64,000 bases of DNA from Candidatus Poribacteria bacterium (GTDB lineage: Bacteria > Poribacteria > WGA-4E > WGA-3G). Positions 46,073 to 54,353 of the stretch are shown one piece after another. Each line of letters starts with the position of its first letter. Positions within the stretch are counted from its first letter, which is position 1. Under the pieces are notes generated by a model that was not told the DNA's origin, did no database searches, and worked only from the letters and a program-made list of their open reading frames with translations. The position numbers and the translations under genes are program-made. The DNA lies in contig JAPPES010000158.1 of NCBI GenBank assembly GCA_028824125.1, positions 1-64,000 on the forward strand, written 5' to 3'.

Positions 46073-46930
46073 TTAACTTCTCTTCCGCTTGAGTGTACCC
46101 CAAGTGGTAGTTGTCTTTCCTATAGCATCAACTGCAAAAACACCTTCAATGCCATTGCCGAGTGATTTAACTTCTTCTTCGGAAAGTGGCACATTAAAGA
46201 TGACAATTTCATCAATGATACCGCCCCAATGACATCTTCCGTTAGGTTCATTACAACCGGCATCAGCACCGATGTAAACCGCTTCAAAAGAATCCCAAGG
46301 CTGTCCTACTGCATCTGCACTGCCTTGTAGTTCACCGTTAACATAGATATGGATTTTCGCTCCATCCCATACACCGACAAGATGGACCCACACATTTTGG
46401 AGAAGTTCTTCTCCGAGTGCTTCAAATTTCTCGGGTGCGCTTCTCGTTCGAAAATGAAACGAAGCTCGGTTAATTCTTCCGCCGACATTTTCATGGGCAC
46501 CGGTTCCAAGTAGATATTGTGACCAACTTGAACATCCTTTCCCTTTCCATATCACACATTTTCCGTTAGGTGGGACAGTTGACAAAACCCATGCATGGAT
46601 CGAGAAACCTTTAGAGTCCTTGAAATTCAAGGCTGCCAAAGTAGCAGGTTCATCTTCCTGCCCGATACGAACATAGTTTTGTGCCTCAACGCCGCTGAAC
46701 TCTATACCACCACCGAATTTGGCATCTACCCATTTGATATCCCCAACAAATACACCGTCACTACCATTTCCTGAAAGATCCTTGACAATTTCACCTTTAC
46801 CCTCTTCAAAGGTCCACATTCCTTGGATTGTATTTGCAGCAAACCTTGCTTCACCTGTCTCCATCATTGCGAAACTGAGTGAGATAATGGCAAATGTAAT
46901 GAGCATGTAATTCATATATACTTTTGTCAA
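46073..46930 (-). CDS. Exported LamG-domain (concanavalin-like) protein, copy 1
   Basis: The 285-residue product has a signal segment (about residues 8-28). A LamG-type jelly roll follows with GMWTFEEGKGEIVKDLSGNG, FSIHAWVLSTV, VIWKGKGCSSWSQYLLGTG, WVHLVGVWDGAKIHIYVNGE, AVYIGADAGCN and GGIIDEIVIFNVPLSEEEVK. It presumably binds carbohydrate or protein at the cell surface. It starts with TTG eight bases after AGGAGG; an ATG five codons later is the alternative. It is paired with the GalU-like gene downstream and is a close paralogue of the next LamG gene upstream. Confidence 0.9.
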   Translation of the reverse strand: MTKVYMNYMLITFAIISLSFAMMETGEARFAANTIQGMWTFEEGKGEIVKDLSGNGSDGVFVGDIKWVDAKFGGGIEFSGVEAQNYVRIGQEDEPATLAALNFKDSKGFSIHAWVLSTVPPNGKCVIWKGKGCSSWSQYLLGTGAHENVGGRINRASFHFRTRSAPEKFEALGEELLQNVWVHLVGVWDGAKIHIYVNGELQGSADAVGQPWDSFEAVYIGADAGCNEPNGRCHWGGIIDEIVIFNVPLSEEEVKSLGNGIEGVFAVDAIGKTTTTWGTLKRKRS

Positions 46931-46986
46931 AACATGTTCCTCCTAAGAACAGAAAATTAATTGCGATATTTCGACGGTTGATAAAC

Positions 46987-47149
46987 TAAACACGCCTCTT
47001 CCACGCCAACCGTTAACGCTTCCTCAATAATCAACTGAATGATCGGTTTTGCCAGACCATCCTGCGCTATAATTGAAAAAAGAACTTCGTTGCGGGAAAG
47101 AGGCGTGTTCCGTACCCAGTGATCGGAATAATCGCCTTTCGAATTTAGC
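46987..47149 (-). pseudogene. Decayed 5' fragment of a second GalU-like gene
   Basis: About 160 bp match the 5' end of the intact gene (45890-46057) at high identity, for example AATGATCGGTTTTGCCAGAC on the plus strand. An internal deletion of about 15 bp lies near 47087, and no start codon remains. The position directly downstream of LamG copy 2 shows that the LamG/GalU pair was duplicated as a unit and the second GalU was lost. Confidence 0.9.
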
Positions 47150-47156
47150 TGTATTA

Positions 47157-47307
47157 ACCCAAGTTGCCACCTATTGCGAATGCTCTTGTCCGAGGGGTTT
47201 CTAACCCCGATGTATAACAGAAAACATAAGAATCAGCGGAAATGCCCTGTTTTTTTCGTAGAAAGCAGTGGCCGCCACCTCGAAATCTTGTCCGTAGCAA
47301 CTTAGGT
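47157..47307. mobile_element. MITE with 7-bp target duplication (ACCTAAGTTG-end family)
   Basis: The 151-bp element has inverted ends ACCCAAGTTGCCAC and GTAGCAACTTAGGT (14 bp, two differences) and is flanked by TGTATTA on both sides (47150-47156 and 47308-47314). The paralogous site next to the intact GalU gene (about 46058-46064) carries TGCATTA once and no element. This defines the insertion and its target duplication directly. There is no ORF. A TTTCTAACCCC-like palindrome lies inside. Confidence 0.88.
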
Positions 47308-47320
47308 TGTATTAGACCAT

Positions 47321-48184
47321 TTAGTTTCTCTGGCGCTTGAGTGCTCCCCAAGTGGTAGTTGTTTTTCCTGCGGCATCAACATCTAATGCACCTTCAATTC
47401 CACTGCCGAGGGATTTAACTTCATTTTCAGAAAGTGCTACGTTGAAAACAACGACCTCATCCATGATACCATTCCATTGGCACCGTTTATTACAACCTGG
47501 ATCGGCACCTATATAGACTGCTTCGGGGGATGCCCATGGTGGTCCTGCCACGTCTGCACTGTTTTGTAGTTTACCGTTCACGTAGATATGGGCTTGCTTT
47601 CCATCCCAAACACCTACAAGGTGAACCCACTCTTGTGCCGGAAGTGCATCTCCGAGTACCTCTTGTCTTGCACCACCGTTTCCGGCACGGATATGAAACG
47701 ATGCTTTATTGACGTTCCCATCCCCGTTTTCATGTGCACCTGTTCCAAGTAGGTATTGTGACCATGTTGAGCATCCAAGTCCTTTCCATATAACACATTT
47801 GCCAACTGGTTCTACTTCAGAATAAACCCAAGCGTGGATTGAGAACCCTTCGGATTCCTTAAAATCCAAAGCTGCTAAGGAATCAGCATCACCTTTCGTT
47901 CCGATCTGAACCCAGGTGTCCGCTCCGTCAAACTCTAATCCACCACCGAATTTGCCTTTTGCCCATTTGAGGGCACCGACAAATACACCATCGCTCTCAT
48001 TACCAGAAAGGTCTTTGACCTCTTCGCCTTTACCTTCTTCAAATGTCCACATTCCCGCAATTGTTGCTTCGTCAAGTTTGGCATCAGCTGTGTTTACATA
48101 CAATATAGCTGTAAGTAATAAGCTGAGGATACAGATTACTTTATAGATTTGAAAATCATTTAAATTCTCCTTTAGTTCCGGCAT
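47321..48184 (-). CDS. Exported LamG-domain protein, copy 2
   Basis: The 287-residue paralogue of the LamG protein at 46073 has a signal segment near residues 15-33. It shares the blocks GMWTFEEGKGEEVKDLSGNE, FSIHAWVYSEV, VIWKGLGCSTWSQYLLGTG, WVHLVGVWDGKQAHIYVNGK and MDEVVVFNVALSENEVKSLG. Both end in TTTTWGxLKRxRx. The annotated ATG at 48184 has no good ribosome site. A strong AAAGGAG lies 20 bases downstream, followed by an ATG in another frame, so the 5' end may have suffered an indel. It is the upstream member of the duplicated LamG/GalU unit. Confidence 0.85.
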   Translation of the reverse strand: MPELKENLNDFQIYKVICILSLLLTAILYVNTADAKLDEATIAGMWTFEEGKGEEVKDLSGNESDGVFVGALKWAKGKFGGGLEFDGADTWVQIGTKGDADSLAALDFKESEGFSIHAWVYSEVEPVGKCVIWKGLGCSTWSQYLLGTGAHENGDGNVNKASFHIRAGNGGARQEVLGDALPAQEWVHLVGVWDGKQAHIYVNGKLQNSADVAGPPWASPEAVYIGADPGCNKRCQWNGIMDEVVVFNVALSENEVKSLGSGIEGALDVDAAGKTTTTWGALKRQRN

Positions 48185-48386
48185 CCGAAGAGCATATCTG
48201 TTTGCTTGTCGAATGCTACCTTATTAATAAATTGTATACATAGTTTAATAGATATGATTAAATTCGTCAAGAGCATTATAAAAAATTTAGTTAGAAAGTG
48301 TGACATTTGCTTTTGTCCCGATTCGGTGCATCTCCCTCTAAAAGCAGGATTTTACGGATACCAAACGAAAAGACAAAGCACATATT

Positions 48387-49187
48387 TTATGGACGATGGT
48401 TCGTGTTAATAGGTGATTCGTCGTTTTCCAAAAAACGTTCTATAGTGTTATGCGTAGCAGGACTTGTCCGAAAATCGGCAATCCACGGTTCGCGGAAGTA
48501 TGCCTGCTTTTCTCTTGAAAGTCCATTTAACACCTCTGGTGGAATACGCAGGCGATGCCAGTGTGTGGCAAGATGTGCATAAGCGTTTAGAATCGCGATG
48601 CGTGGGGTGTCACGTTGCCACACGGGCCCCGCATGACACAAGTTTTCTGTAAAAAATATCGCACTACCGGCAGGACATTCGTAGGTCGTTAAAAACGGAC
48701 TCCGTTTACCTTCTTCCAACGACATGTGATCTGGATGCATCGGGAAGTTTGACTTATGACTTCCCACGATAAAATGCGTTCCCCCATCATTTTTGGAAAC
48801 ATCGGTAAGTTCAAAGACAACGCGGACCATGCCAGCGTGTATCCTACCATTATTCACACGATATCCAAAGATCGGATCTGCTTGCCGGGGACCACCGCCG
48901 TGGAGTCCCCCATGTTCTTGTCCCTTTTCACGCCACACAAAAAAGGTGCTTTCCATTCGGATATCGGGGCCAATGATTTGGTGCAAAACTTCAATTACTT
49001 TGGGATGGTCAATAAGAATACTTGAAGCTCCGCCTGGCACCGCACGGTGTTCTGGGGGTAACGATTCAGGGTTATGTCTAATCCGATCCAGTTGATCAAC
49101 AATAGAATCCACTTCGTCCTTGCTCAGAATCGCTGGACGCACGAGGAAACCAGATAAATCAAAACGAAATTTTTCTTCATCAGTCAT
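48387..49187 (-). CDS. Phytanoyl-CoA dioxygenase (PhyH)-like Fe(II)/2-oxoglutarate oxygenase, copy 1
   Basis: The 266-residue product begins FDLSGFLVRPAILSKDEVDS, the usual PhyH entry. It has a jelly-roll core with HGGLHGGGPRQADP (metal-ligand region, about residue 95), VFELTDVSKNDGGTHFIVGSH and AIFFTENLCHAGPVWQRDTP, which carries the distal His and the 2-oxoglutarate Arg. Members hydroxylate varied small molecules; the substrate is unknown. AAGGAG lies nine bases before the ATG. A distant relative lies at 59433. It is followed on its strand by the LamG genes and preceded by the broken nitrilase gene. Confidence 0.9.
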   Translation of the reverse strand: MTDEEKFRFDLSGFLVRPAILSKDEVDSIVDQLDRIRHNPESLPPEHRAVPGGASSILIDHPKVIEVLHQIIGPDIRMESTFFVWREKGQEHGGLHGGGPRQADPIFGYRVNNGRIHAGMVRVVFELTDVSKNDGGTHFIVGSHKSNFPMHPDHMSLEEGKRSPFLTTYECPAGSAIFFTENLCHAGPVWQRDTPRIAILNAYAHLATHWHRLRIPPEVLNGLSREKQAYFREPWIADFRTSPATHNTIERFLENDESPINTNHRP

Positions 49188-49303
49188 AGTTGCAATCTCC
49201 TTGCTTAAAACACTTTGCTTAAAACACTTAGAGAAATACTACACCTTTAGCACAAATATCTCAACATAAAAACGCAAGTGATATTTGGCTGCATATTACG
49301 GTT

Positions 49304-50278
49304 CTATACCTTTTCCACAAACTCACATCCTTCCCGAAACCACTTTCTGAGTATCGTATTTTCATTGTAAGTACGTTTCGCCTGTGAACCTGTGGCATGT
49401 GAGAGGTCAATTGTAGCAGAAACGATTTCATCTCCGAAAAATCCTGCTTCTTTGAGAACATTACCGTTCGGATGCACGATTTTGGAGTTTCCATGGGACG
49501 ACCCGGCCGCTCTTATATCATCTGGATTGGCGGGTGTGTTTGCCATCACAAGATAAATTCCATTTTCCGTTGCACGCGAAATTGGCATCGCACGGTAAGC
49601 AGAGAGTTTATATTCTGATAGTAACCCTGATTCACAGGAGCAGAAAAAACAGATTTGTGCCCCCATCGCAGCAGGCAATTTGACCAATTCCGGATAGCGC
49701 ACATCGTGGCAAATGATAAAACAGCACGCAACATCCGCTAACTGCACAATCGGCAGTTTACCATGATTATTCGTACACCACTTCTCACCAGCGAGGAAAG
49801 TTTTCCCATAACGGTATTGAAGGCTGTCTTGCCGATCAAATATCGCTAAGTCGTTATGCCAATTTTCGCCATCGTGATGCGCAGAACCGACAATGACTGC
49901 CATTTTGTGTCGCCGTGCAGCTTCTGCTATCTTTGCTTCTACTTCTTTATAGTGAAACCCATAATTATTTTTACATTCTGTTCTTATGTGGATTTCAAAC
50001 ACACCATAAATGTCCGAGGCGCAATGAATTGCGCGACTACAAACGCTGCTAATCTTAAGAAAATGTAAAAGTATTTTTTGACTTTACTATAAATACTTGC
50101 GGCGATATCTGTTCCCAATAATCTGTATCACAACAGTAACCAAACAGACACCCTCAGGAAATGCAGCTATCTGTATCTCCATTTCTGCACAAACTTCTAT
50201 CTGCTGAAGCACTTTTGTGGTGCTTGCGACAACATCTTTGCTTGTAAGTAACTGACATGCCGCTATTTTAATATTATT
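49304..50278 (-). pseudogene. Nitrilase-superfamily (carbon-nitrogen hydrolase) gene broken by a MITE, a frameshift and an IS
   Basis: The 5' part (50278 down to 50092) encodes KIAACQLLTSKDVVASTTK...AAFPEGVCL with the catalytic Glu. A missing G near 50139 shifts the frame, after which YCCDTDYWEQISPQVF follows. A 140-bp element (49950-50089) then interrupts it. The 3' part (49947 to 49304) continues KEVEAKIAEAARRHKMAVIV with the catalytic Lys (YRYGKTFL) and Cys (CCFIICHDVRYPEL). Removing the element with one TA copy joins QVF to KEV in frame. The start codon is lost because the IS982 element abuts at 50279. A 699-bp open frame covering the 3' part remains but lacks the catalytic Glu. Confidence 0.9.
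49950..50089. mobile_element. TA-flanked MITE inserted in the nitrilase gene
   Basis: The 140-bp element runs from TAGTGAAACCC to GACTTTACTA, flanked by TA at 49948-49949 and 50090-50091. Its ends match those at 22080 and 37697. It carries the GGCGCAATGAATTGCGCGAC palindrome found at 5116 and 37750. The TA duplication and mariner-like end suggest mobilisation by an IS630/Tc1-type transposase. Confidence 0.88.
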
Positions 50279-50300
50279 AACGTGAGTTTGATAAATAGTT

Positions 50301-51240
50301 TTAGAAGTTACATATCATTGGCAACCGACAGTCTTTTTGCTGTAGTTCTTTATGTTTGAGTGAAGGTTTTTTCTGTAGACAGGTATAAGCGATCAAGGCA
50401 GCAACTGTGTTCACTTGGAAGTTAACAGGACTTCTATGCCGTGTGTGTTGTCCCTCTGTCTGGCTTTTGAGTTCTTTATTTACCGACTCAATGAGCATCC
50501 GTTTTCGTAAAAGTGCTGCATCAGCATCGGACAGAGGTTCAGGTTGCATATTCTTACGCACCCTGTAAATGAGTGTCACACCATTTTCTTGGAGTCTCTC
50601 CCGCAGACTTTTGATGATATATCCTTTATCGGCAAATAGTTTGCCAAAGAGCCCTTGACATAACTGTGGCACAGGTTGCCTGTCATCTACGTTGCCCGCT
50701 GCCACCATAGCTGACAGAAGTTCGCCGTGGTCGTTGATAACAAGATGTAGTTTGAACCCGCTGAATGCCATACGCGCATTCAGCGTTGATTTGATAGAAC
50801 CATCCCATAGAGGTTTTAGAACGCTCCGCATAACCCGTGAAGACACGATGTGCTGAAATCCGACGATTGTGGCAGACCGGCAGCGGTGTTGACTCTATGA
50901 AGGAAGTCCCACTACACTCGCCGAAACGGGTGTTCAAAAAAATAGACAACACAACCAATACCTCTTGTGAGAGCTGCACAAAACGACTATAACTCACAAG
51001 GTTTGGAAACGCCCAACGCAGGTGGCAGCAGACATAATCCTGATAATAGGTTTTAAAGTTTTTATACCGCTTATGATGAAAAAGCACAAGTATCGTCATG
51101 ACTTCACTCGGATGAAGGCACCTAGGTCTGCCACGCCTATTGCGGGTTCCGGATATTTCTGGCAACTGGTGTTGTGCTTGATATTGTTCATACAAAAGAA
51201 AAAAGTCGTCAATTTCACAGAAAAGTGTTATGATATCCAT
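50301..51240 (-). pseudogene. IS982-type transposase interrupted by a 34-bp palindromic repeat
   Basis: The N-terminal frame (51240 downward) begins MDIITLFCEIDDFFLLYEQY after AAAGGAG. It continues HPSEVMTILVLFHHKRYKNF, FPNLVSYSRFVQLSQ, FIESTPLPVCHNRRI and RSKTSMGWFY. The rest continues in another frame with GFKLHLVINDHGELLSAMVA, GNVDDRQPVPQL, KLFADKGYIIKSLRERL, KRMLIESVNKELKSQTEGQH and the catalytic DDE region. In the family GWFY is directly followed by GFKLHL, so the 34 intervening bases (50760-50793) are an insertion that breaks the frame. Confidence 0.9.
50760..50793. repeat. 34-bp palindromic unit inserted in the transposase gene
   Basis: GCTGAATGCCATACGCGCAT and the following TCAGCGTTGATTTG form a hairpin (GCTGAATGC/GCATTCAGC) with the GTTGATTTG tail of the dispersed family seen at 9-50, 15384-15515 and 17320-17413. 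No target duplication is visible. Confidence 0.85.
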
Positions 51241-51335
51241 CAGAGAACTCCTTTGTAAATATAGGGTATACTTCATAATAACAAAGGGGTTCTCTATTTA
51301 CCAGTTTAATTATCAAACTCACGTTACTATAAATA

Positions 51336-51449
51336 ATACCATTTCTGATATATAATGTCTCTTTTTTGTAGCATAAACTTTCCAGTTTGTGCCACATGCC
51401 GCTTCATTTCTAACAACCGCTAATGGACAAAAATTGATAGAAATGGTAT
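51336..51449. mobile_element. MITE-like element with ATACCATTTCT ends
   Basis: ATACCATTTCTGATATATAA at the left and TTGATAGAAATGGTAT at the right are inverted ends; inside lies GCATAAACTTTCCAGTTTGT. It is very similar to 21878-21986. It lies directly beside the IS982 right end. Confidence 0.8.
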
Positions 51450-51474
51450 AACCTTGAGCTCACGTTAAGTCATG

Positions 51475-51503
51475 TTGACCTAAGCTGCATTATATTATAT
51501 AAT
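51475..51503 (+). promoter_or_regulatory. Sigma-70-type promoter placed for a leaderless mRNA
   Basis: TTGACC (51475-51480), an exact 17-bp spacer and a perfect TATAAT (51498-51503). The next gene's ATG is at 51511, seven bases after the -10 box. The predicted transcription start therefore falls on or next to the start codon, and no ribosome site exists. Confidence 0.75.
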
Positions 51504-51510
51504 ACTACGT

Positions 51511-52371
51511 ATGGAAATTGAAGTTTTCTTTAGTGATGATGCAAGCTGGGTGTTAAACGAAGCTAACTTGTTTCTAAGTTCAGAACCAGTCCACCATAAT
51601 CTCACGCTATCACTTTTGCATACCCGAATTGATGACCGTGAACCTGGGCGGTATTGGGTAGCAACGAACAGCAGAGGGGTAGTTGGCGTTGTTGTCCAAT
51701 CACCTTTGAACTCTCGTGCAATTATTACACCTATGAAGTCGGAGATTGTTGGTAAAGTCGTTGATGCCATATTAGACGCGAATGTGGTGTTGCCAGGGGT
51801 AGCTGGAGATGCTGCAACTACGGCACGCTTCGCCGGAGAATGGGCAGAACGAAACAAGTCTCCTGTGTTTCCCTTTTTAGGATTGCGTCTTTATGAAGTC
51901 CCTGAAGTACAGGAATTTTCAACCGTTAGAGGACATTTCCGTCCAGCAGATTTGGCTGATCGAGAACTACTCATTGACTGGGTCACCTGTTTTTCCGTAG
52001 ATATTGGGGAACAGGAAAACACTTCTGACGAGGAAGAATTGCAAAAACGTAGGGTTACTTCTTCACACATCGTTGACAGGCTCGTATCTGATGGTCATCT
52101 TTGGCTATGGGAAGATACAGAACCTGTGTCAATGGTAGCGCGAACAACCGCAGTTGCGGGTGTTGTCCAAGTGCGACTCGTCTATACACCACAAAAGTAC
52201 CGAAACCGTGGTTACGCTACCACCTGCGTTGGTAAACTCTCAAAACAGATTCGCAACGAAGGATACCGTTGTATCCTCTACACCGATTTATGCAACCCAA
52301 ATTCTAATGCGATCTACCGTAGAATCGGCTACTGTGCTGTAGCCGAGGCAATTCAATATCGATTTGCGTAA
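51511..52371 (+). CDS. GNAT-family N-acetyltransferase
   Basis: The 286-residue product has a C-terminal GNAT domain (about residues 135-286). VQVRLVYTPQKYRNRGYATT carries the acetyl-CoA pyrophosphate loop (QKYRNRGYA), followed by CVGKLSKQIRNEGYRCILYT and NPNSNAIYRRIGYCAV. The N-terminal 130 residues resemble a degenerate, GNAT-like half. The substrate is unknown. The ATG at 51511 directly follows a strong -10 box, and no Shine-Dalgarno sequence is present, so translation is probably leaderless. The kinase/nucleotidyltransferase fusion follows 42 bp downstream, and the two may be co-transcribed. Confidence 0.9.
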   Translation: MEIEVFFSDDASWVLNEANLFLSSEPVHHNLTLSLLHTRIDDREPGRYWVATNSRGVVGVVVQSPLNSRAIITPMKSEIVGKVVDAILDANVVLPGVAGDAATTARFAGEWAERNKSPVFPFLGLRLYEVPEVQEFSTVRGHFRPADLADRELLIDWVTCFSVDIGEQENTSDEEELQKRRVTSSHIVDRLVSDGHLWLWEDTEPVSMVARTTAVAGVVQVRLVYTPQKYRNRGYATTCVGKLSKQIRNEGYRCILYTDLCNPNSNAIYRRIGYCAVAEAIQYRFA

Positions 52372-52413
52372 GCATTGATCAGCTGTTTTATTTTTTAACT
52401 ATAAGGACAAACT

Positions 52414-54333
52414 ATGAAACTTTTTGTGCCAGGACGTATCTGCTTATTTGGTGAACACAGCGATTGGGCAGGAGGACATCGGCGAACCAACGCCGAGCTT
52501 GAGAAAGGTTATACTTTAATCACGAGTACGAACCAAGGAGTCTACGCTGAAGTACAACCACACCCTACAAACCTCATCCTGAAGACAACACTCAGTGATG
52601 GTACACGTCACGGTCCTTATACGTTGCCTATGGAGCCGGCAGCGTTGCTTGCTGAAGCAGAGAAAGGCAGTTTTTTTAGTTATGCTGCGGGGGTGGCTTA
52701 TCAGATACTCACCAATTACCGCGTTCAAGGCTTAGAAATTGATAACTATCTAACGGATTTACCTGTAAAAAAAGGGCTTTCTTCCAGTGCAGCTATCTGT
52801 GTTTTGGTTGCCCGTGCTTTCAACCGGATATACGACTTGAAAATGACGACGCGCGGAGAAATGGAATGCGCCTATCAAGGTGAGATTAAGACCCCATCTC
52901 GTTGCGGGAGAATGGATCAAGGTTGTGCATATCAACACCCTATCCTTATGAGTTTTGATGGTGAAAATATTGAGGTTCGCGAATTTAGTGTGCCAACGAA
53001 TCTGTACATGGTAATTGTAGACTTAGGAGCAGGAAAAGATACACGACTAATATTAAAGCAGTTACATCACTGTTACCCATTTGCCGAAAATGAACTTCAA
53101 GAAAATGTGCAGCGCTATCTCGGCCCCTTGAGTAAAAAAATCACCGATTTAGCTTATGATGCACTTCGCCAGGGCGATGCGGAAGCCGTTGGAAAGTTGA
53201 TGACACGCGCACAACAGGAGTTTGATGAACATCTGATACCCGCCTGCCCATCGCAATTGACCGCCCCTGTCCTTCACAAAGTCTTAAATTATGAACCGAT
53301 TCAACCATATATTTGGGGTGGTAAGGGAGTCGGGTCGCAAGGTGATGGATCAGCACAATTCATTGTCAAAGACGAAGAGAGTCAAAGCCGCGTCATTGAA
53401 ATCATTGAAAGAGACCTACAGATGTCTTGTCTTAAATTAGTGATTGAAGCAAGCAGGCATGTGCGTAAGGCTGTTATCCCTGCAGCAGGTTTTGGTACTA
53501 GACTTTTTCCCGCTTCAAAATCAATAAAAAAGGAACTCTTTCCTATTATTGACCATGCCGGACGTGCAAAACCAGCAATTATGGTAATCGTTGAAGAGGC
53601 TGTCAACGCGGGGATTGAGGAAGTATGTCTGATTGTGCAGCGCGGAGATATTGAGTTATTTGAATCCTTCTTTAAAACACGTCCTCGTATTGAACACTAC
53701 AACAAACTAAGTAAAGAAAACAAGGCATATTGCGATTATTTAGTAGAATTAGGCAGCCGAATTTCACTGGTCACACAAGATGTTCAGGAAGGGTTTGGAC
53801 ATGCGGTCTACTGCGCTCGAGACTGGGTCGATAATGAACCTTTTCTGTTAATGTTAGGGGACCATCTCTACGGTTCAGATGAACCAGACTCGTGTGCAAA
53901 ACAGGTTTTGACTGCTTATGAAAAAGTCGGTCACAGTGTAGTCGGATTAAAAGAAACACCAATTACGGAACTGTCTAACTTCGGATGTGTTACGGGGGTA
54001 TGGCAAGAAAACCAGTCAATGTTGTCTGTAACAGAGTTTTACGAAAAACCTGATCCTGAATATGCAAGAGAACATCTACATGTTGATGGAATGGATGCTG
54101 ATAGTTTTCTTACTGTTTTTGGTATCTACGTGATAGAACCACAGATTTTTGGGTTTCTTGAGCAGAATATTGAGCACAACTTCCGTGAACGAGGTGAATT
54201 TCAACTCACCTCTTGTTTGGATGAATTACGAAAGACAGATGGGTTTTCTGGTTATGTTGTGAAAGGACGGCGATTTGATATCGGTGTTCCAGAAGAGTAT
54301 CGGCAAACGGTGATTGATTTTAGAAATGCATAG
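52414..54333 (+). CDS. GHMP-type sugar kinase fused to GalU-like nucleotidyltransferase
   Basis: The 639-residue product has an N-terminal GHMP kinase (about residues 1-345) with motif 1 PGRICLFGEHSDWAGG, motif 2 KKGLSSSAAICVLVARAF (about 125) and motif 3 GGKGVGSQGDGSAQF (about 307). A GalU-type domain follows (about 350-635): KAVIPAAGFGTRLFPASKSI, KELFPIIDHAGRAKPAIMVI, QDVQEGFGHAVYCARDW and LLMLGDHLYGSDE. It would phosphorylate a free sugar at C1 and then couple it to a nucleotide, making an activated sugar in two steps (a salvage route). This is the reverse domain order of the known fucokinase/GDP-fucose pyrophosphorylase FKP. The sugar is unknown. AAGGA lies seven bases before the ATG. Confidence 0.9.
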   Translation: MKLFVPGRICLFGEHSDWAGGHRRTNAELEKGYTLITSTNQGVYAEVQPHPTNLILKTTLSDGTRHGPYTLPMEPAALLAEAEKGSFFSYAAGVAYQILTNYRVQGLEIDNYLTDLPVKKGLSSSAAICVLVARAFNRIYDLKMTTRGEMECAYQGEIKTPSRCGRMDQGCAYQHPILMSFDGENIEVREFSVPTNLYMVIVDLGAGKDTRLILKQLHHCYPFAENELQENVQRYLGPLSKKITDLAYDALRQGDAEAVGKLMTRAQQEFDEHLIPACPSQLTAPVLHKVLNYEPIQPYIWGGKGVGSQGDGSAQFIVKDEESQSRVIEIIERDLQMSCLKLVIEASRHVRKAVIPAAGFGTRLFPASKSIKKELFPIIDHAGRAKPAIMVIVEEAVNAGIEEVCLIVQRGDIELFESFFKTRPRIEHYNKLSKENKAYCDYLVELGSRISLVTQDVQEGFGHAVYCARDWVDNEPFLLMLGDHLYGSDEPDSCAKQVLTAYEKVGHSVVGLKETPITELSNFGCVTGVWQENQSMLSVTEFYEKPDPEYAREHLHVDGMDADSFLTVFGIYVIEPQIFGFLEQNIEHNFRERGEFQLTSCLDELRKTDGFSGYVVKGRRFDIGVPEEYRQTVIDFRNA

Positions 54334-54353
54334 ATAGTTAAACCATTCACCTA

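Larger units (their letters stand above)
50279..51325 (-). mobile_element. IS982-family insertion sequence (inactivated)
   Basis: The element of about 1047 bp has inverted ends AACGTGAGTTTGATAA at 50279 and TTATCAAACTCACGTT at 51310-51325. It contains one transposase gene on the minus strand, disrupted by a 34-bp insert. No clear target duplication is seen. It is inserted at the 5' edge of the nitrilase gene. Confidence 0.88.

Noticed and set aside
49304-50002. The 232-codon open frame as an intact small nitrilase
   Set aside because: Its first 19 codons are MITE DNA, and the catalytic Glu is encoded upstream beyond the insertion.
50301-51240. Programmed frameshift in the IS982 transposase
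   Set aside because: The frame change coincides with a 34-bp insert that belongs to a dispersed repeat family, and the family protein joins exactly across it. No slippery site is needed.
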